Of a DNA stretch of 64,000 nucleotides, positions 17,488-26,212 are shown in pieces. A model generated the notes under the pieces. The model did not search any database. It was not told the origin of the DNA and saw only the letters and a list, made by a program, of their open reading frames with translations. A program made the position numbers and the translations under genes. The first letter of the stretch is position 1; every line of letters begins with the position of its first letter. The stretch comes from Martinezella hainanensis (GTDB taxonomy: Bacteria > Pseudomonadota > Alphaproteobacteria > Rhizobiales > Rhizobiaceae): positions 124,001-188,000 of the forward strand of contig NZ_FMAC01000009.1 in NCBI RefSeq assembly GCF_900094555.1, written 5' to 3'.

Positions 17488-17665
17488 CGACCGGCGATGC
17501 AGAACCGGAAGGCGGTCCTGACGTGCGCAAAATTGAAATCTGCGTTGAACCGTTCTGTTATCCCATCAATCTTTCTGGTTGTCCTACGACGTGATAATTT
17601 ACTGATTTTGCAGCATATTCCTTTTCTTTCCGAGCTGCATGACGCGATTTTCTGCAACTTTTGAC

Positions 17666-17690
17666 GGAACCAAAACCTACCTGAGCCATT
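17666..17690 (+). promoter_or_regulatory. Candidate EcfG (RpoE2) general stress promoter
   Basis: GGAAC (17666-17670), a 16-base spacer and CATT (17687-17690) fit the alphaproteobacterial GGAAC-N16/17-CGTT consensus with one mismatch. It lies about 107 bases before the PRC-barrel gene, a class often under general stress control. No good sigma-70 alternative was seen. Confidence 0.4.
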
Positions 17691-17797
17691 GCCTATAAGA
17701 CCGGTAAGATAACGGTCGGCACCACAAAGGTTCCACTCGCGCTGGTAAGCATGCGCGTTGATTAAGCATGCCCATCAGAATGAAAGGTAGGTTCACG

Positions 17798-18424
17798 ATG
17801 ACTGGGAAACTCTTCACTTCTGTCGCCGCAGGCGCAATCTTTGCTACGGCGTCCGTGCTTTCACCCATGGCTTTCGCTCAGGCGCAACAGCCATCGAACG
17901 GAGGTACCGGCAACGATGCACCGGTGACACAGACCGCGCCGGCAACGCCGGATGCCACCAAGCCGGACAGCTCGACGACACAGAAAAGCACTCAGGCCCC
18001 TGCCCCGGCAACAGGGACAGATCAGGCCGGTGGCTATCTGACCGTGCAGTCCGCGGACCAGATCAGTGCCAGGACCTATATGGGCCAGTCGGTCTATAAT
18101 GGTCAGAACGAAAGCATCGGCAGCATCAACGACCTGATCCTGCAGAAGCAGGGCGGTGTCGTCGCCGTAGTCGTCGGCGTCGGCGGTTTCCTTGGCATGG
18201 GCCAGAAGAACGTCGCCGTTCCGTTCGACAAGATCAGCGCCGCCCAGAATGCTCAGGATGGCACCATCAAGCTGACGACGACCGAGACGGCCGACGCCCT
18301 GAAGGCCGCGCCGGAATTCAAGACGCTTTCGATGCAGGCCTCCGAAAAGGCCGCAAACTCGGCCGGAACGTCGACAATGCCGGGGACGGACAGCACGACC
18401 ACTTCGTCGACCACCAACAAGTAA
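17798..18424 (+). CDS. Exported PRC-barrel domain protein
   Basis: 208 residues. A signal peptide (about 1-27, ending PMAFAQA) is followed by a Pro/Thr/Ser/Gln-rich linker to about residue 80. A PRC-barrel domain of about 80 residues comes next, with GQSVYNGQNESIGSINDLI and GVGGFLGMGQKNVAVPFDKI. The Ser/Thr-rich C-terminus is low complexity. Proteins of this type in rhizobia are periplasmic, and many are linked to stress or envelope function, but the precise role is unknown. I use ATG 17798, with AGGTAGG upstream; ATG 17780 is possible and would add 6 residues. Confidence 0.85.
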   Translation: MTGKLFTSVAAGAIFATASVLSPMAFAQAQQPSNGGTGNDAPVTQTAPATPDATKPDSSTTQKSTQAPAPATGTDQAGGYLTVQSADQISARTYMGQSVYNGQNESIGSINDLILQKQGGVVAVVVGVGGFLGMGQKNVAVPFDKISAAQNAQDGTIKLTTTETADALKAAPEFKTLSMQASEKAANSAGTSTMPGTDSTTTSSTTNK

Positions 18425-18463
18425 ATATCGGCAACGAGCCAATATAGGTCAGACGAAATGCAG

Positions 18464-18497
18464 AAGCGGCGGCCATATCGGCCGCCGCTTTCTTTGA
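18464..18497 (+). terminator. Strong terminator after the PRC-barrel gene
   Basis: AAGCGGCGGCC (18464-18474) and GGCCGCCGCTT (18480-18490) form a perfect 11-bp stem with a 5-base loop, followed by TCTTTG. It separates the gene from the convergent GGDEF/EAL gene and could serve both strands. Confidence 0.85.
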
Positions 18498-18525
18498 CTG
18501 ACTTTCCAGAATTGCTTTTCCGGAT

Positions 18526-19881
18526 CTAGGCGATTTCACGCTCGCTGCTGAGATCGAAATAATGGGTCTGCAGATAACGAAGCGTCGAAGCGCTGTCTGT
18601 CGGCTTTCCGAAATAATAGCCTTGCCCCATGGCGCAGCCGAGTGCCTTCAGCTTTGCCGCTTCCGCATGTTCTTCTATGCCCTCTGCGACCACGCGCAAT
18701 TCAAGCCCTTCGCACATGGCAAGAACGGCCTTGATGATATGTTCCGATGCCCGGTCCGAATTCATGCGCGAGACGAAAGCCCGATCGATCTTGACCTTGT
18801 CGAAGATGAATTCGCGCAAGCGCCCGAGACTGGACTGGCCGGTGCCGAAATCATCGAGCGAGATACGCACGCCGACCGCGCGAAGATCGGCGATGATGCG
18901 ATGGGCAGTATCGGCCGAGCTCATGACCGCGGTTTCGGTGATTTCAAGTTCGAGACGATGCGGGTCCAGACCGGCGCGCGTCAGGATGGCTAGAATGCTG
19001 CTGCTCGTGCCTGGGTCCATCAGCTGTGCCGAAGAGAGATTGAAGGACAGGAACAGTTCGCGTGGCCACGCGAGTGCTGCCTCCGCCGCCTTTCGCAGCA
19101 GCGTTTCGGATAGGGCGTCGATAAAGCCTCGCTCCTCGGCAAGCGGCACGAAGACAGCGGGCGAGACGAAGCCGAGATCCGGATCGTTCCAGCGTGCCAG
19201 GGCCTCGAAGCCGAGAACCATGTTGTTGGCAAGCGAGACGATCGGCTGGAAATGCACGTCGATGGAGTCGGAAATGATAGCATTGCGCAGCGCCTGCTCG
19301 AGCTGCGTCGCACGCTTCATCTCCTGTGCAATCTCTCTGGAATAAACAGTAATCTGGCCGCGGCCGCGACGCTTGGAGCGATAGAGCGCCGTATCCGCAT
19401 TTTTCAGGAGATCGTCGAACTCTTCTCCGGCGAAAGGGTGGATGGCGAAGCCGAAGGAGGCGGAAAGGCGGACATTGCGGTCGCCGAGATCATAGGGCGC
19501 CGACAGCACTTCGCGGATCATCTGCCCGAATTTCTCGGCACCGACGCGCTCGAAGACAAGCGGCAGCACAAAGGCGAACTCGTCGCCATCATGACGCGTG
19601 ACCATCGCGCCGTCGGGTATGCAGGCCTTGAGACGATGGGCAACCTGGCAGAGGATCTCATCCCCCGCCTCGACGCCGAACAGGTCGTTGATCGGCTTGA
19701 AGGCATCGAGATTGACAATCCCGATCGTGAAGGGTGCCGGATCGCCGGCACGCTCGAGCGAAAGCGCACGCGCACGCTCGCGCATGCGATGGCGATTGCC
19801 CAATCCGGTGAGCGGATCGGTATAAGCGATTACCTGCGGCTCCTGACTGACTGGTCCCGGCAGCATCTCAGTCGATTTCAT
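18526..19881 (-). CDS. GGDEF-EAL protein, probable c-di-GMP phosphodiesterase
   Basis: 451 residues. The GGDEF domain (about 20-180) has DPLTGLGNRHRM at its start, but its signature is HDGDEF rather than GGDEF, so cyclase activity is doubtful. The EAL domain (about 190-440) looks complete: GFEALARW, SFNLSSAQL, ELEITETAVM, SLDDFGTGQSSL, KIDRAFV and AEGIEE are all present. No membrane segment or sensor domain is evident, so it is probably cytoplasmic. The PAS-receiver gene lies upstream on the same strand, with 127 bases between. Start at ATG 19881; an earlier one at 19920 has no better support. Confidence 0.88.
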   Translation of the reverse strand: MKSTEMLPGPVSQEPQVIAYTDPLTGLGNRHRMRERARALSLERAGDPAPFTIGIVNLDAFKPINDLFGVEAGDEILCQVAHRLKACIPDGAMVTRHDGDEFAFVLPLVFERVGAEKFGQMIREVLSAPYDLGDRNVRLSASFGFAIHPFAGEEFDDLLKNADTALYRSKRRGRGQITVYSREIAQEMKRATQLEQALRNAIISDSIDVHFQPIVSLANNMVLGFEALARWNDPDLGFVSPAVFVPLAEERGFIDALSETLLRKAAEAALAWPRELFLSFNLSSAQLMDPGTSSSILAILTRAGLDPHRLELEITETAVMSSADTAHRIIADLRAVGVRISLDDFGTGQSSLGRLREFIFDKVKIDRAFVSRMNSDRASEHIIKAVLAMCEGLELRVVAEGIEEHAEAAKLKALGCAMGQGYYFGKPTDSASTLRYLQTHYFDLSSEREIA

Positions 19882-20008
19882 ATTTGGTTCCGACCTTTTC
19901 TCCACCCGGGGGAAAAGCATGCCGAGGAAGTCTTAATAAAGGATGCCAAGACGACAGTCATTCGACGCCGGCGATAAGTTGCCGTCGGAGGTGATATCAT
20001 TGTAACAT

Positions 20009-21742
20009 TTATCTATTTTGCGCCTTCAGGGCACCGCGCATATGCTTCTGGAATACAGTCTCGATGATATCGGGACTGACCGGCTTCAGGATGACGTCGT
20101 CCATGCCGACCTCGGCGCATTCCTTGCGATCACGCTCGAAAGCCTGCGTCAGCACGCCGATAATCGGCGTATGGGAGCCGCTGCCCTTTTCCGCGCCACG
20201 GATCAGCCGGGTGGATTCAAAGCCATTCAGCCCTGGCAGCGAAATGTCCATCAGGATCAGTTCCGGACGATGTTCCTGCCACAAGCGCACCGCCTCGTCG
20301 CCGCTTGCGGCAATCACATAGCTATATCCCAATCCCTCAAGAATCTGCGAGAAGACGATCTGATTGATGTCATTATCCTCGGCGACCAGAATCTGCGCTC
20401 GGCGCTCCTCGCCGGGCACACGCCGCCATTCGGGCGCAAGCCCTGACTCCGCGATCTCGCCAAGCTCGCCACGGATGTTGCGATTGAAATGACGCGCGAT
20501 CAGGAAGGCAAGCTCGGTTGCGAGCTGCGATCCGTTCAACGACAGCGCGGCGAGGTTCTGCCGCTCGGCCAGCTCAATCCCGCGCTTACCGAGCTGGTTG
20601 TCGACGATGACCAGATCGATCTTGACGCCGTGCTCGCTCGCCACGTCCAGAAATGCCGCCTCTTCGTTCTCGTTGTGGACGACGCAAGCTTCGAAGCCAT
20701 ATTTCTCGAGCGCCTTCAGAGCCGCGGTTTCAGCAGCGAAATCAGACGTGACCACGAGTACCTTGCGGCCGCTGAAATTCTCCGGAACGAAGGTCTCCAT
20801 GGCGGCCGGGCGGCGCGAAATGGTCTGCAGCGCAACCATCGGCACATAAGCGCGGCGGTAGGAGCGATCGCTGTTTTCCCGGATGCTCGATGCCAGCGCG
20901 AACTCGTCGAAATCGCCGCCATCCTTGGGCAGGTCCTGCATGGTGCAGACCAGGAAATAGCGCCCCGGCTTGCCGATGCGCTGCTTGCGGGTGACGATAT
21001 CGCGTTCGACGCCGTCGCGGGCGATCTGGCGTTGCCGCGAGATCGACATTTCGCCGGTCTCGATCACATGCCGGTCGCTCTCATGGAAACGATTGGCAAG
21101 GTCGGTGGAGAAGATGTCGATGCTCTTGCGACCGCGCACTTCGTCCGCCGCCGTCTGATATTTGTCGCAGAACGCCCGGTTGACCGCGACGTAGACGAGG
21201 TTCTGGTCCTTGACGAAAACCGGAAACGGCAGATTGTCGAGAATATCCTCGGTCAGCTGCACGCGTTCCATGTCGATGCGCCACTGCTCCTCGCGCTTCT
21301 TGACTTCGGAAACGTCTGACATGATGCAAAAGCCGATGCCCGACGATAGCCGCCGATTGAGGATGCGCACCCAGCGGTCGTCGGTGAAATGCTCGGTCGT
21401 CTCGAAGCGTTCACGCCAATGCGAGGCTATGCGCTGCGATATCCAATCGTCGCGATTAGCGGCCGTTTTGGTCTGGTGGCGCTGATAGCGCACGCCCGTA
21501 TCGAAGACGGCGCTCAGAAAGTCGCGCAGCCGCGTGGACGGTTGCAGGAATTCCGGCTCTATCGGGAAAAAGTTCAGAATCTGACGGCTGGCAAACAGCA
21601 ACTGGTCGTTCTTGTCATAGGCGAAAAAGGCGCTGGAAAGACCATCGCAAAAGGCATCGAAGAACATCGTCTGCAGACTGCCGCCGAAAGGCGCATCAGC
21701 CGTCGTCATTGCCAAAGCTGCCTTTTCAATCTCGGCAGTCAT
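20009..21742 (-). CDS. PAS-PAS-receiver protein without a kinase domain
   Basis: 577 residues. Two PAS-like regions come first (about 30-150 and 165-285), the second with NLPFPVFVKDQNLVYVAVNRAFC. A linker and a degenerate receiver-like segment follow (about 325-400, KVLVVTSDFAAETAALKALEKYGF). The C-terminal receiver (about 450-570) looks functional: AEDNDIN acidic pair, LILMDISLPG with the phosphoacceptor Asp near 497, GVLTQ, and LKPV. No HisKA or HATPase domain is present. It may accept phosphate from a separate kinase. I start at ATG 21742, with AGGAA 8 bases upstream; a TTG at 21763 is less likely. Confidence 0.82.
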   Translation of the reverse strand: MTAEIEKAALAMTTADAPFGGSLQTMFFDAFCDGLSSAFFAYDKNDQLLFASRQILNFFPIEPEFLQPSTRLRDFLSAVFDTGVRYQRHQTKTAANRDDWISQRIASHWRERFETTEHFTDDRWVRILNRRLSSGIGFCIMSDVSEVKKREEQWRIDMERVQLTEDILDNLPFPVFVKDQNLVYVAVNRAFCDKYQTAADEVRGRKSIDIFSTDLANRFHESDRHVIETGEMSISRQRQIARDGVERDIVTRKQRIGKPGRYFLVCTMQDLPKDGGDFDEFALASSIRENSDRSYRRAYVPMVALQTISRRPAAMETFVPENFSGRKVLVVTSDFAAETAALKALEKYGFEACVVHNENEEAAFLDVASEHGVKIDLVIVDNQLGKRGIELAERQNLAALSLNGSQLATELAFLIARHFNRNIRGELGEIAESGLAPEWRRVPGEERRAQILVAEDNDINQIVFSQILEGLGYSYVIAASGDEAVRLWQEHRPELILMDISLPGLNGFESTRLIRGAEKGSGSHTPIIGVLTQAFERDRKECAEVGMDDVILKPVSPDIIETVFQKHMRGALKAQNR

Positions 21743-22086
21743 TCGTCGGATTCCTACACTCAATCAGTTTCACAACACGGCAAATCGACAGGGCGGTATT
21801 CGCTCTGCAAGGCAAGTTCGTGGAAATTGCATGCTGGCCTTGACACTTGAAGCAGATGGCACCTGGCTCATGAAAGTTGACGGCCACCAACCTGCCATCA
21901 AGAGCCGTCAGCATGCACGAAACGCGCCACCTGCGGTCATTTCAAGTTCTGTCTCGGCAACCTGTCATCATTCCCTTAAACATTGATTAAATTTCTTAAC
22001 AAAGCCTCGGATGGAAACGGGTGGATCATGACCGGACAATCGCCTTTCCTCTTTCCACACCGCCGCGAATCCACGACAATGACGCC
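21743..22086. other. Divergent intergenic region, PAS-receiver gene and mutL
   Basis: About 340 bases that must contain promoters for both divergent genes. I could not assign a good promoter for either. The mutL frame is open back to a GTG at 22021, but the coding start is better placed at 22087. Nothing else is supported. Confidence 0.4.
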
Positions 22087-23919
22087 ATGGCCATCAAGCA
22101 ACTCTCCGAAACACTGATCAACCAGATCGCAGCCGGCGAAGTCATCGAGCGCCCGGCAAGTGCGGCCAAGGAGCTGATCGAAAACGCGCTCGATGCCGGC
22201 GCGACACGCATCGAAATCGCGACCGCAGGCGGCGGCAAGGCGCTACTCAGGGTGACCGACAACGGCTCCGGCATGGAAGAGGCGGATCTCGAGCTTGCGG
22301 TCCGGCGACACTGCACCTCGAAGATTTCCGAGACGCTGGAAGATATCCGCACCCTCGGCTTTCGCGGCGAGGCCCTGCCCTCCATCGGCTCGGTGGCGAA
22401 GCTCTCGATCGCAAGCCGCAGGGTGGGCGCGGCCGGTGGTGCCGAAATTGCGGTTGCTGGCGGCAAGGTTCTGCATCTACGCCCGGCGGCTGCCAATCCC
22501 GGCACGATCGTCGAGGTGCGCGACCTGTTCTTCGCCACGCCCGCGCGCCTGAAATTCCTGAAGACCGAGAAGGCGGAGGCGGCCGCGATCACCGAAGTCG
22601 TCAAACGTATGGCGATCGCCTTTCCGCGCGTGCGCTTCGTTTTGTCGGGCAGCGACCGCTCGACGCTGGAATTTCCCGCGACCGGCGACGACCATCTTGC
22701 CCGCATGGCGCAGATCCTCGGAGCCGATTTCAAGGACAACGCCATTGCTCTCGATGCGGAGCGCGAGGATGTGAGCCTCACCGGCTTTGCCGGCGTGCCG
22801 ACCTTCAATCGCGGCAACTCCGCGCATCAATATGCCTTCGTCAACGGCCGGCCGGTGCAGGACAAGTTGATCCTGTCGGCGATCCGCGGCGCTTATGCCG
22901 AAACGATTCCCGCTGGACGCTATCCCATCGCCGTTCTTTCGCTGACCCTCGATCCCGCTCTGGTCGACGTCAATGTGCATCCGGCAAAATCCGATGTGCG
23001 CTTCCGCGATCCGGGGCTGGTGCGCGGCCTGATCGTCGGCGCGGTGCGTGAAGCCCTGGCGCGCGAGGGCGACCGTGCCGCCACGACCGGCGCCGACGGC
23101 ATGCTGCGCGCATTTACCGCCGGACGCTCCGGTTTCCAGCCGGGTTGGCGCCCTTCGCCCTCAACGACTGCGTGGACGGCCGAAACTTCACCATCCCGCC
23201 CCTATGAGCGACCAGCGGCAACGGCGGGCTACAGCTTTGCCGAGAGGCCGCAGGCGGCGTTTGACGGACTGGTGATGCCGACAGCGCGTGCCGAAGTCGC
23301 GCCGCCAACAGAGCCGGCGCGGGCCGAAGAGCCGGCACGCTTCCCGCTGGGCGCTGCGCGCGCGCAGCTGCACGAAAACTACATCGTCGCCCAGACGGAG
23401 AACGGGCTCGTCATCGTCGACCAGCACGCCGCGCATGAACGGCTGGTGTTCGAGACGATGCGCAAGGCCCTGCATTCGAAGCGCCTACCCTCGCAGGTGC
23501 TGCTCATTCCAGAGATCATCGACCTGCCGGAAGAGGATTGCGACCGGCTGATGGTATTTGCCGAGGAGCTCGGCGAGCTCGGGCTGGCGATCGAACGATT
23601 CGGTCCCGGCGCTGTCGCCGTTCGCGAGACGCCGGCCATGCTGGGCGAGGTCGACGCGCAGGGTCTGGTCCGTCAGTTGGCCGACGAAATCGCCGAGTGG
23701 GACACCGCCTCCGGCCTTGCCGCCAAGCTGGAATATATCGCGGCAACCATGGCATGCCATGGCTCGGTGCGCTCGGGCCGGCGCCTGCGCCCGGAAGAGA
23801 TGAATGCGCTTTTGCGTCAGATGGAGGCAACACCCGGCTCCGGACAATGCAATCACGGCAGGCCGACCTATATAGAGCTGAAGCTTACGGACATCGAACG
23901 GCTGTTCGGACGCAGCTGA
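22087..23919 (+). CDS. mutL: DNA mismatch repair protein MutL
   Basis: Couples mismatch recognition by MutS to strand removal. The 610-residue protein has the N-terminal GHKL ATPase (INQIAAGEVIERPASAAKELIENALDAG, TDNGSGM, TLGFRGEALPSI), the transducer (FVNGRPVQDKLI, HPAKSDVRF), a variable Pro/Ala-rich linker (about 350-430) and a C-terminal dimerisation domain. The C-terminal domain contains DQHAAHERLVFE at 445-456, which matches the DQHA-X2-E-X4-E metal-binding endonuclease motif. MutL therefore probably nicks DNA itself, as expected in bacteria lacking MutH. ACHGSVRSGRRL and QCNHGRP also fit. The start is ATG 22087 (MAIKQLSE). Confidence 0.97.
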   Translation: MAIKQLSETLINQIAAGEVIERPASAAKELIENALDAGATRIEIATAGGGKALLRVTDNGSGMEEADLELAVRRHCTSKISETLEDIRTLGFRGEALPSIGSVAKLSIASRRVGAAGGAEIAVAGGKVLHLRPAAANPGTIVEVRDLFFATPARLKFLKTEKAEAAAITEVVKRMAIAFPRVRFVLSGSDRSTLEFPATGDDHLARMAQILGADFKDNAIALDAEREDVSLTGFAGVPTFNRGNSAHQYAFVNGRPVQDKLILSAIRGAYAETIPAGRYPIAVLSLTLDPALVDVNVHPAKSDVRFRDPGLVRGLIVGAVREALAREGDRAATTGADGMLRAFTAGRSGFQPGWRPSPSTTAWTAETSPSRPYERPAATAGYSFAERPQAAFDGLVMPTARAEVAPPTEPARAEEPARFPLGAARAQLHENYIVAQTENGLVIVDQHAAHERLVFETMRKALHSKRLPSQVLLIPEIIDLPEEDCDRLMVFAEELGELGLAIERFGPGAVAVRETPAMLGEVDAQGLVRQLADEIAEWDTASGLAAKLEYIAATMACHGSVRSGRRLRPEEMNALLRQMEATPGSGQCNHGRPTYIELKLTDIERLFGRS

Positions 23920-23981
23920 CACCTGCCGTCTTCGAAGGGAACTTTTCCTGAAAATAGTCCGGAAAATTATGCAGCAGCTTT

Positions 23982-24034
23982 AAAGTGCTACAGCTGCCTT
24001 TGCGCGTCGTATTTGACGCGCGGCGCTGTAGTGC
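23982..24034. repeat. RIME-like intergenic palindromic element
   Basis: Nested arms CTACAGC (23988-23994)/GCTGTAG (24025-24031) and GCGCGTC (24002-24008)/GACGCGC (24015-24021) form a long hairpin. The wording GTGCTACAG...TTTGCGCGTC...GACGCGCGGCGCTGTAG recalls the dispersed intergenic palindromes common in Rhizobium genomes. It lies between mutL and the DUF2093 gene. Confidence 0.7.
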
Positions 24035-24074
24035 GGTATGGCAAACGGATGACAGAGATCAAGGACGGCGTCAG

Positions 24075-24305
24075 ATGAATCTTTTTGAAGGACATGGAAA
24101 CCGCGAGGCGAAAATTCGCTATCTCGACGGCGATTTCCAGATCCTGATGCCGGGCTCCTATGTCGTCTGCGCCATGACCGGCAAGCATATCGCTCTCGAT
24201 GAGCTGCGCTACTGGAGCGTCGCCCGCCAGGAGCCCTATGCCGACGTCATCACCTCGTTCGAGGCCGAAAAGCGCGCAGGCGCCCTTCCCAATCAGAAGC
24301 GCTGA
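24075..24305 (+). CDS. DUF2093 family protein
   Basis: 76-residue soluble protein of no known function, beginning MNLFEGHGNREAKIRYLDGDF and containing GSYVVCAMTGKHIALDELRYWSV. The pattern (FQILMPGSYVVCAMTG, then WSVARQE) is what I recall of DUF2093, a short family limited to alphaproteobacteria. The conserved Cys, Tyr and Trp suggest a folded zinc-ribbon-like or small beta domain, but only a single Cys is seen. It converges on lpxK, 29 bases away. Confidence 0.75.
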   Translation: MNLFEGHGNREAKIRYLDGDFQILMPGSYVVCAMTGKHIALDELRYWSVARQEPYADVITSFEAEKRAGALPNQKR

Positions 24306-24334
24306 TTTTCAACGCTGGATAACCGGACCTGGCT

Positions 24335-25384
24335 CTAAGCTGCTTTGCTATTGCGCTTTTCCCGCAAGCGGCGCTCACGCGCGGCTGCGATCGCCCTGTC
24401 GAGAATCAGCGCTGGAGCCTGAGGATCATCAAAGACCATATCGATCTCGATGACCCTGCAGCGCTGCAGCAATTCGTCGGCACGGCCATGGTGACCGATC
24501 AGGCGCACGTAGTCCTTCGACGTGGTGACGATTTCCAGCCCTTCGCGCGAGGCTATATCGAGCATGTCGGAGACCTCGTCGTCGCCGGGATGTTCGTGAT
24601 CCCCGAAGCTGCGCCGCACGGCGATATCAGCCCCCAGCGTCTCGACCGTTCGGAAAAATTTCGCCGGATCGGCAATGCCCGCAAAGGCAAGGACCTTGCG
24701 GCCGCGTAGATCCTCCTGCCCGCGTACCTTGACGCTCGCGGCGAAGAAAGGCTTCCCCGCCCTTGCCGCAAGGCGAACGACGCGATCGGCGTCGTTGCCC
24801 TCCCCGACCTTCAAGAGAGCGGATGCATAAAGAAGCTGGGTGCGCAACGGCGCACGCACAGGACCGCCTGGTACGAGGTGGCCGTTGCCGATGCCTCTGC
24901 CGGCATCGATCACCACAAGAGCGTAGTCGATGGCGAGCTGTGCGCTCTGGAAACCGTCATCCATGATGATGAGGTCGGCGCCCTCGCGCACGAGCCTTTC
25001 GGCACCGTCGGCCCGGCGACGGGCAATGACCGTCAGTGCCTCGCGAGCCAGCAATAGCGGCTCATCGCCGACAGCCGTGGCATGGTGATGGGCGGGATCG
25101 ACGACCGTCGTGACATCGAGCGAGCCGCCATAACCCCGGCTGAGGAAACCGGGCTTTAGCCCCTTAGCCTTGGCAGCCTGGGCGAGCGCCAGCGCCGTCG
25201 GCGTCTTGCCCGCGCCGCCGACCGTGAAATTGCCGACGCAAATGACCGGCACTGGCACGGAGGCGCGCTTGCCATTGACCATGCGATGTCCGGCGATACG
25301 GCCATACAGGAAGGAAAAGGGTGAGAGCCCCCAGGCACGCCAATCCGGCTTTCGCCACCAGAAAGGTGGGGCTTCCGATACCAT
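24335..25384 (-). CDS. lpxK: Tetraacyldisaccharide 4'-kinase
   Basis: Adds the 4'-phosphate to the lipid A precursor at the inner face of the membrane. The 349-residue protein has the LpxK P-loop (VGNFTVGGAGKTPTALAL, about 51-68), DDGFQS (residues around 140-150) and a KDYVRL block near the C-terminus. It is the last gene of a minus-strand group with HAD and waaA, so two lipid A/Kdo steps are in one neighbourhood. It starts 84 bases after the HAD gene's stop. Confidence 0.95.
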   Translation of the reverse strand: MVSEAPPFWWRKPDWRAWGLSPFSFLYGRIAGHRMVNGKRASVPVPVICVGNFTVGGAGKTPTALALAQAAKAKGLKPGFLSRGYGGSLDVTTVVDPAHHHATAVGDEPLLLAREALTVIARRRADGAERLVREGADLIIMDDGFQSAQLAIDYALVVIDAGRGIGNGHLVPGGPVRAPLRTQLLYASALLKVGEGNDADRVVRLAARAGKPFFAASVKVRGQEDLRGRKVLAFAGIADPAKFFRTVETLGADIAVRRSFGDHEHPGDDEVSDMLDIASREGLEIVTTSKDYVRLIGHHGRADELLQRCRVIEIDMVFDDPQAPALILDRAIAAARERRLREKRNSKAA

Positions 25385-25468
25385 TTCGCTAATCCAGCCC
25401 TATTCTTGCGCCTGCGACGAACCGGCAAGAAAGGGCAGATTGCGTGAAAAAGCAAGCCATTGCCGGGA

Positions 25469-26200
25469 TCAGGCCGATTGCGCCACAGGCATGAGCAGGC
25501 CCTCCAGCTCGGTAATGTCATTGAGGCAATAGTCGGATGCGGCCGTCAGCGTCTCTCGCGAACCCGTTCCCGTCAACACGCCGACGGTCAGACCGACGCC
25601 GGCATTGCGACCCATATAGAGGTCGTGATTGTTGTCACCGACGACGGCGACCTGCGCGGGCGAAAGGCCCGTCGCCGCATAGAAGCCGAGCACCATGCCA
25701 GGCTCCGGCTTGGTGCCGAAGCCGCTGTCGTAGCCGGCGATATAATCGAGATAATCGATGAAGCCGAAGCGGCGCGCCGTCTGGCGGATGGAGCGCTCAT
25801 TGTCGCTGGAGGCAACGCCGAGCTTGTAGCCACGCGCATGCAGGCGCTGGAAGAAGGCGGCGAGATCGGTGACCGGCGAGGAAAAATCGGCCGCATGGGC
25901 AAAGAGCGCGTCGAGTTTCTCCACGAGTTCCGAGACACTCACTTTCGAGCCGGCGGCCACCAGTCCCTCGGAAATCTGCCTGGTATTGCCGGCCGCGAGC
26001 AGACTGTCGGGCACGATATGTCCGGTGATTGGGTCCATGCCGCAGGCGGACAAAAGGTGATCCGCCAAGATGGGATCATCCTGAGCCGCGATCCTGGCAA
26101 GCTCGCGATTGACCGGCAGCCAACTCTGGTCATAGTCGAGCAGCGTGCCGTCCTTGTCGAAAAGAATGCCCGCAATCGCTCCCGTCTTGACCGCCGTCAT
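25469..26200 (-). CDS. HAD-family hydrolase between waaA and lpxK
   Basis: 243-residue HAD phosphatase. Motif I is FDKDGTLLD, with the nucleophile Asp15 and acid Asp17; motif II is in VASSDN; motif III/IV are KPEPGM and GDNNHDLYMGRNAGVG. A cap domain lies between motifs I and II. The closest common annotation is phosphoglycolate phosphatase-like, but the sequence does not fix the substrate. It is 12 bases after waaA and upstream of lpxK, so a role in lipopolysaccharide sugar metabolism is possible. It is longer than the Kdo-8-P phosphatase KdsC and has a different motif set. Confidence 0.82.
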   Translation of the reverse strand: MTAVKTGAIAGILFDKDGTLLDYDQSWLPVNRELARIAAQDDPILADHLLSACGMDPITGHIVPDSLLAAGNTRQISEGLVAAGSKVSVSELVEKLDALFAHAADFSSPVTDLAAFFQRLHARGYKLGVASSDNERSIRQTARRFGFIDYLDYIAGYDSGFGTKPEPGMVLGFYAATGLSPAQVAVVGDNNHDLYMGRNAGVGLTVGVLTGTGSRETLTAASDYCLNDITELEGLLMPVAQSA

Positions 26201-26212
26201 GCCATTACCTTC

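Larger units (their letters stand above)
17442..17797. other. 356-bp intergenic region before the PRC-barrel gene
   Basis: It holds the operon terminator (17449-17487) and a candidate EcfG-type promoter (17666-17690). I see no further gene. Confidence 0.5.

Noticed and set aside
15825..17657. A 610-codon open frame on the minus strand opposite dgoA and the lactonase gene
   Set aside because: It runs opposite well-supported genes, has shadow-like composition and no recognisable domain.
21726..21914. Small minus-strand frame upstream of the PAS-receiver gene
   Set aside because: Overlaps the true start region, no ribosome binding site, no recognisable protein features.
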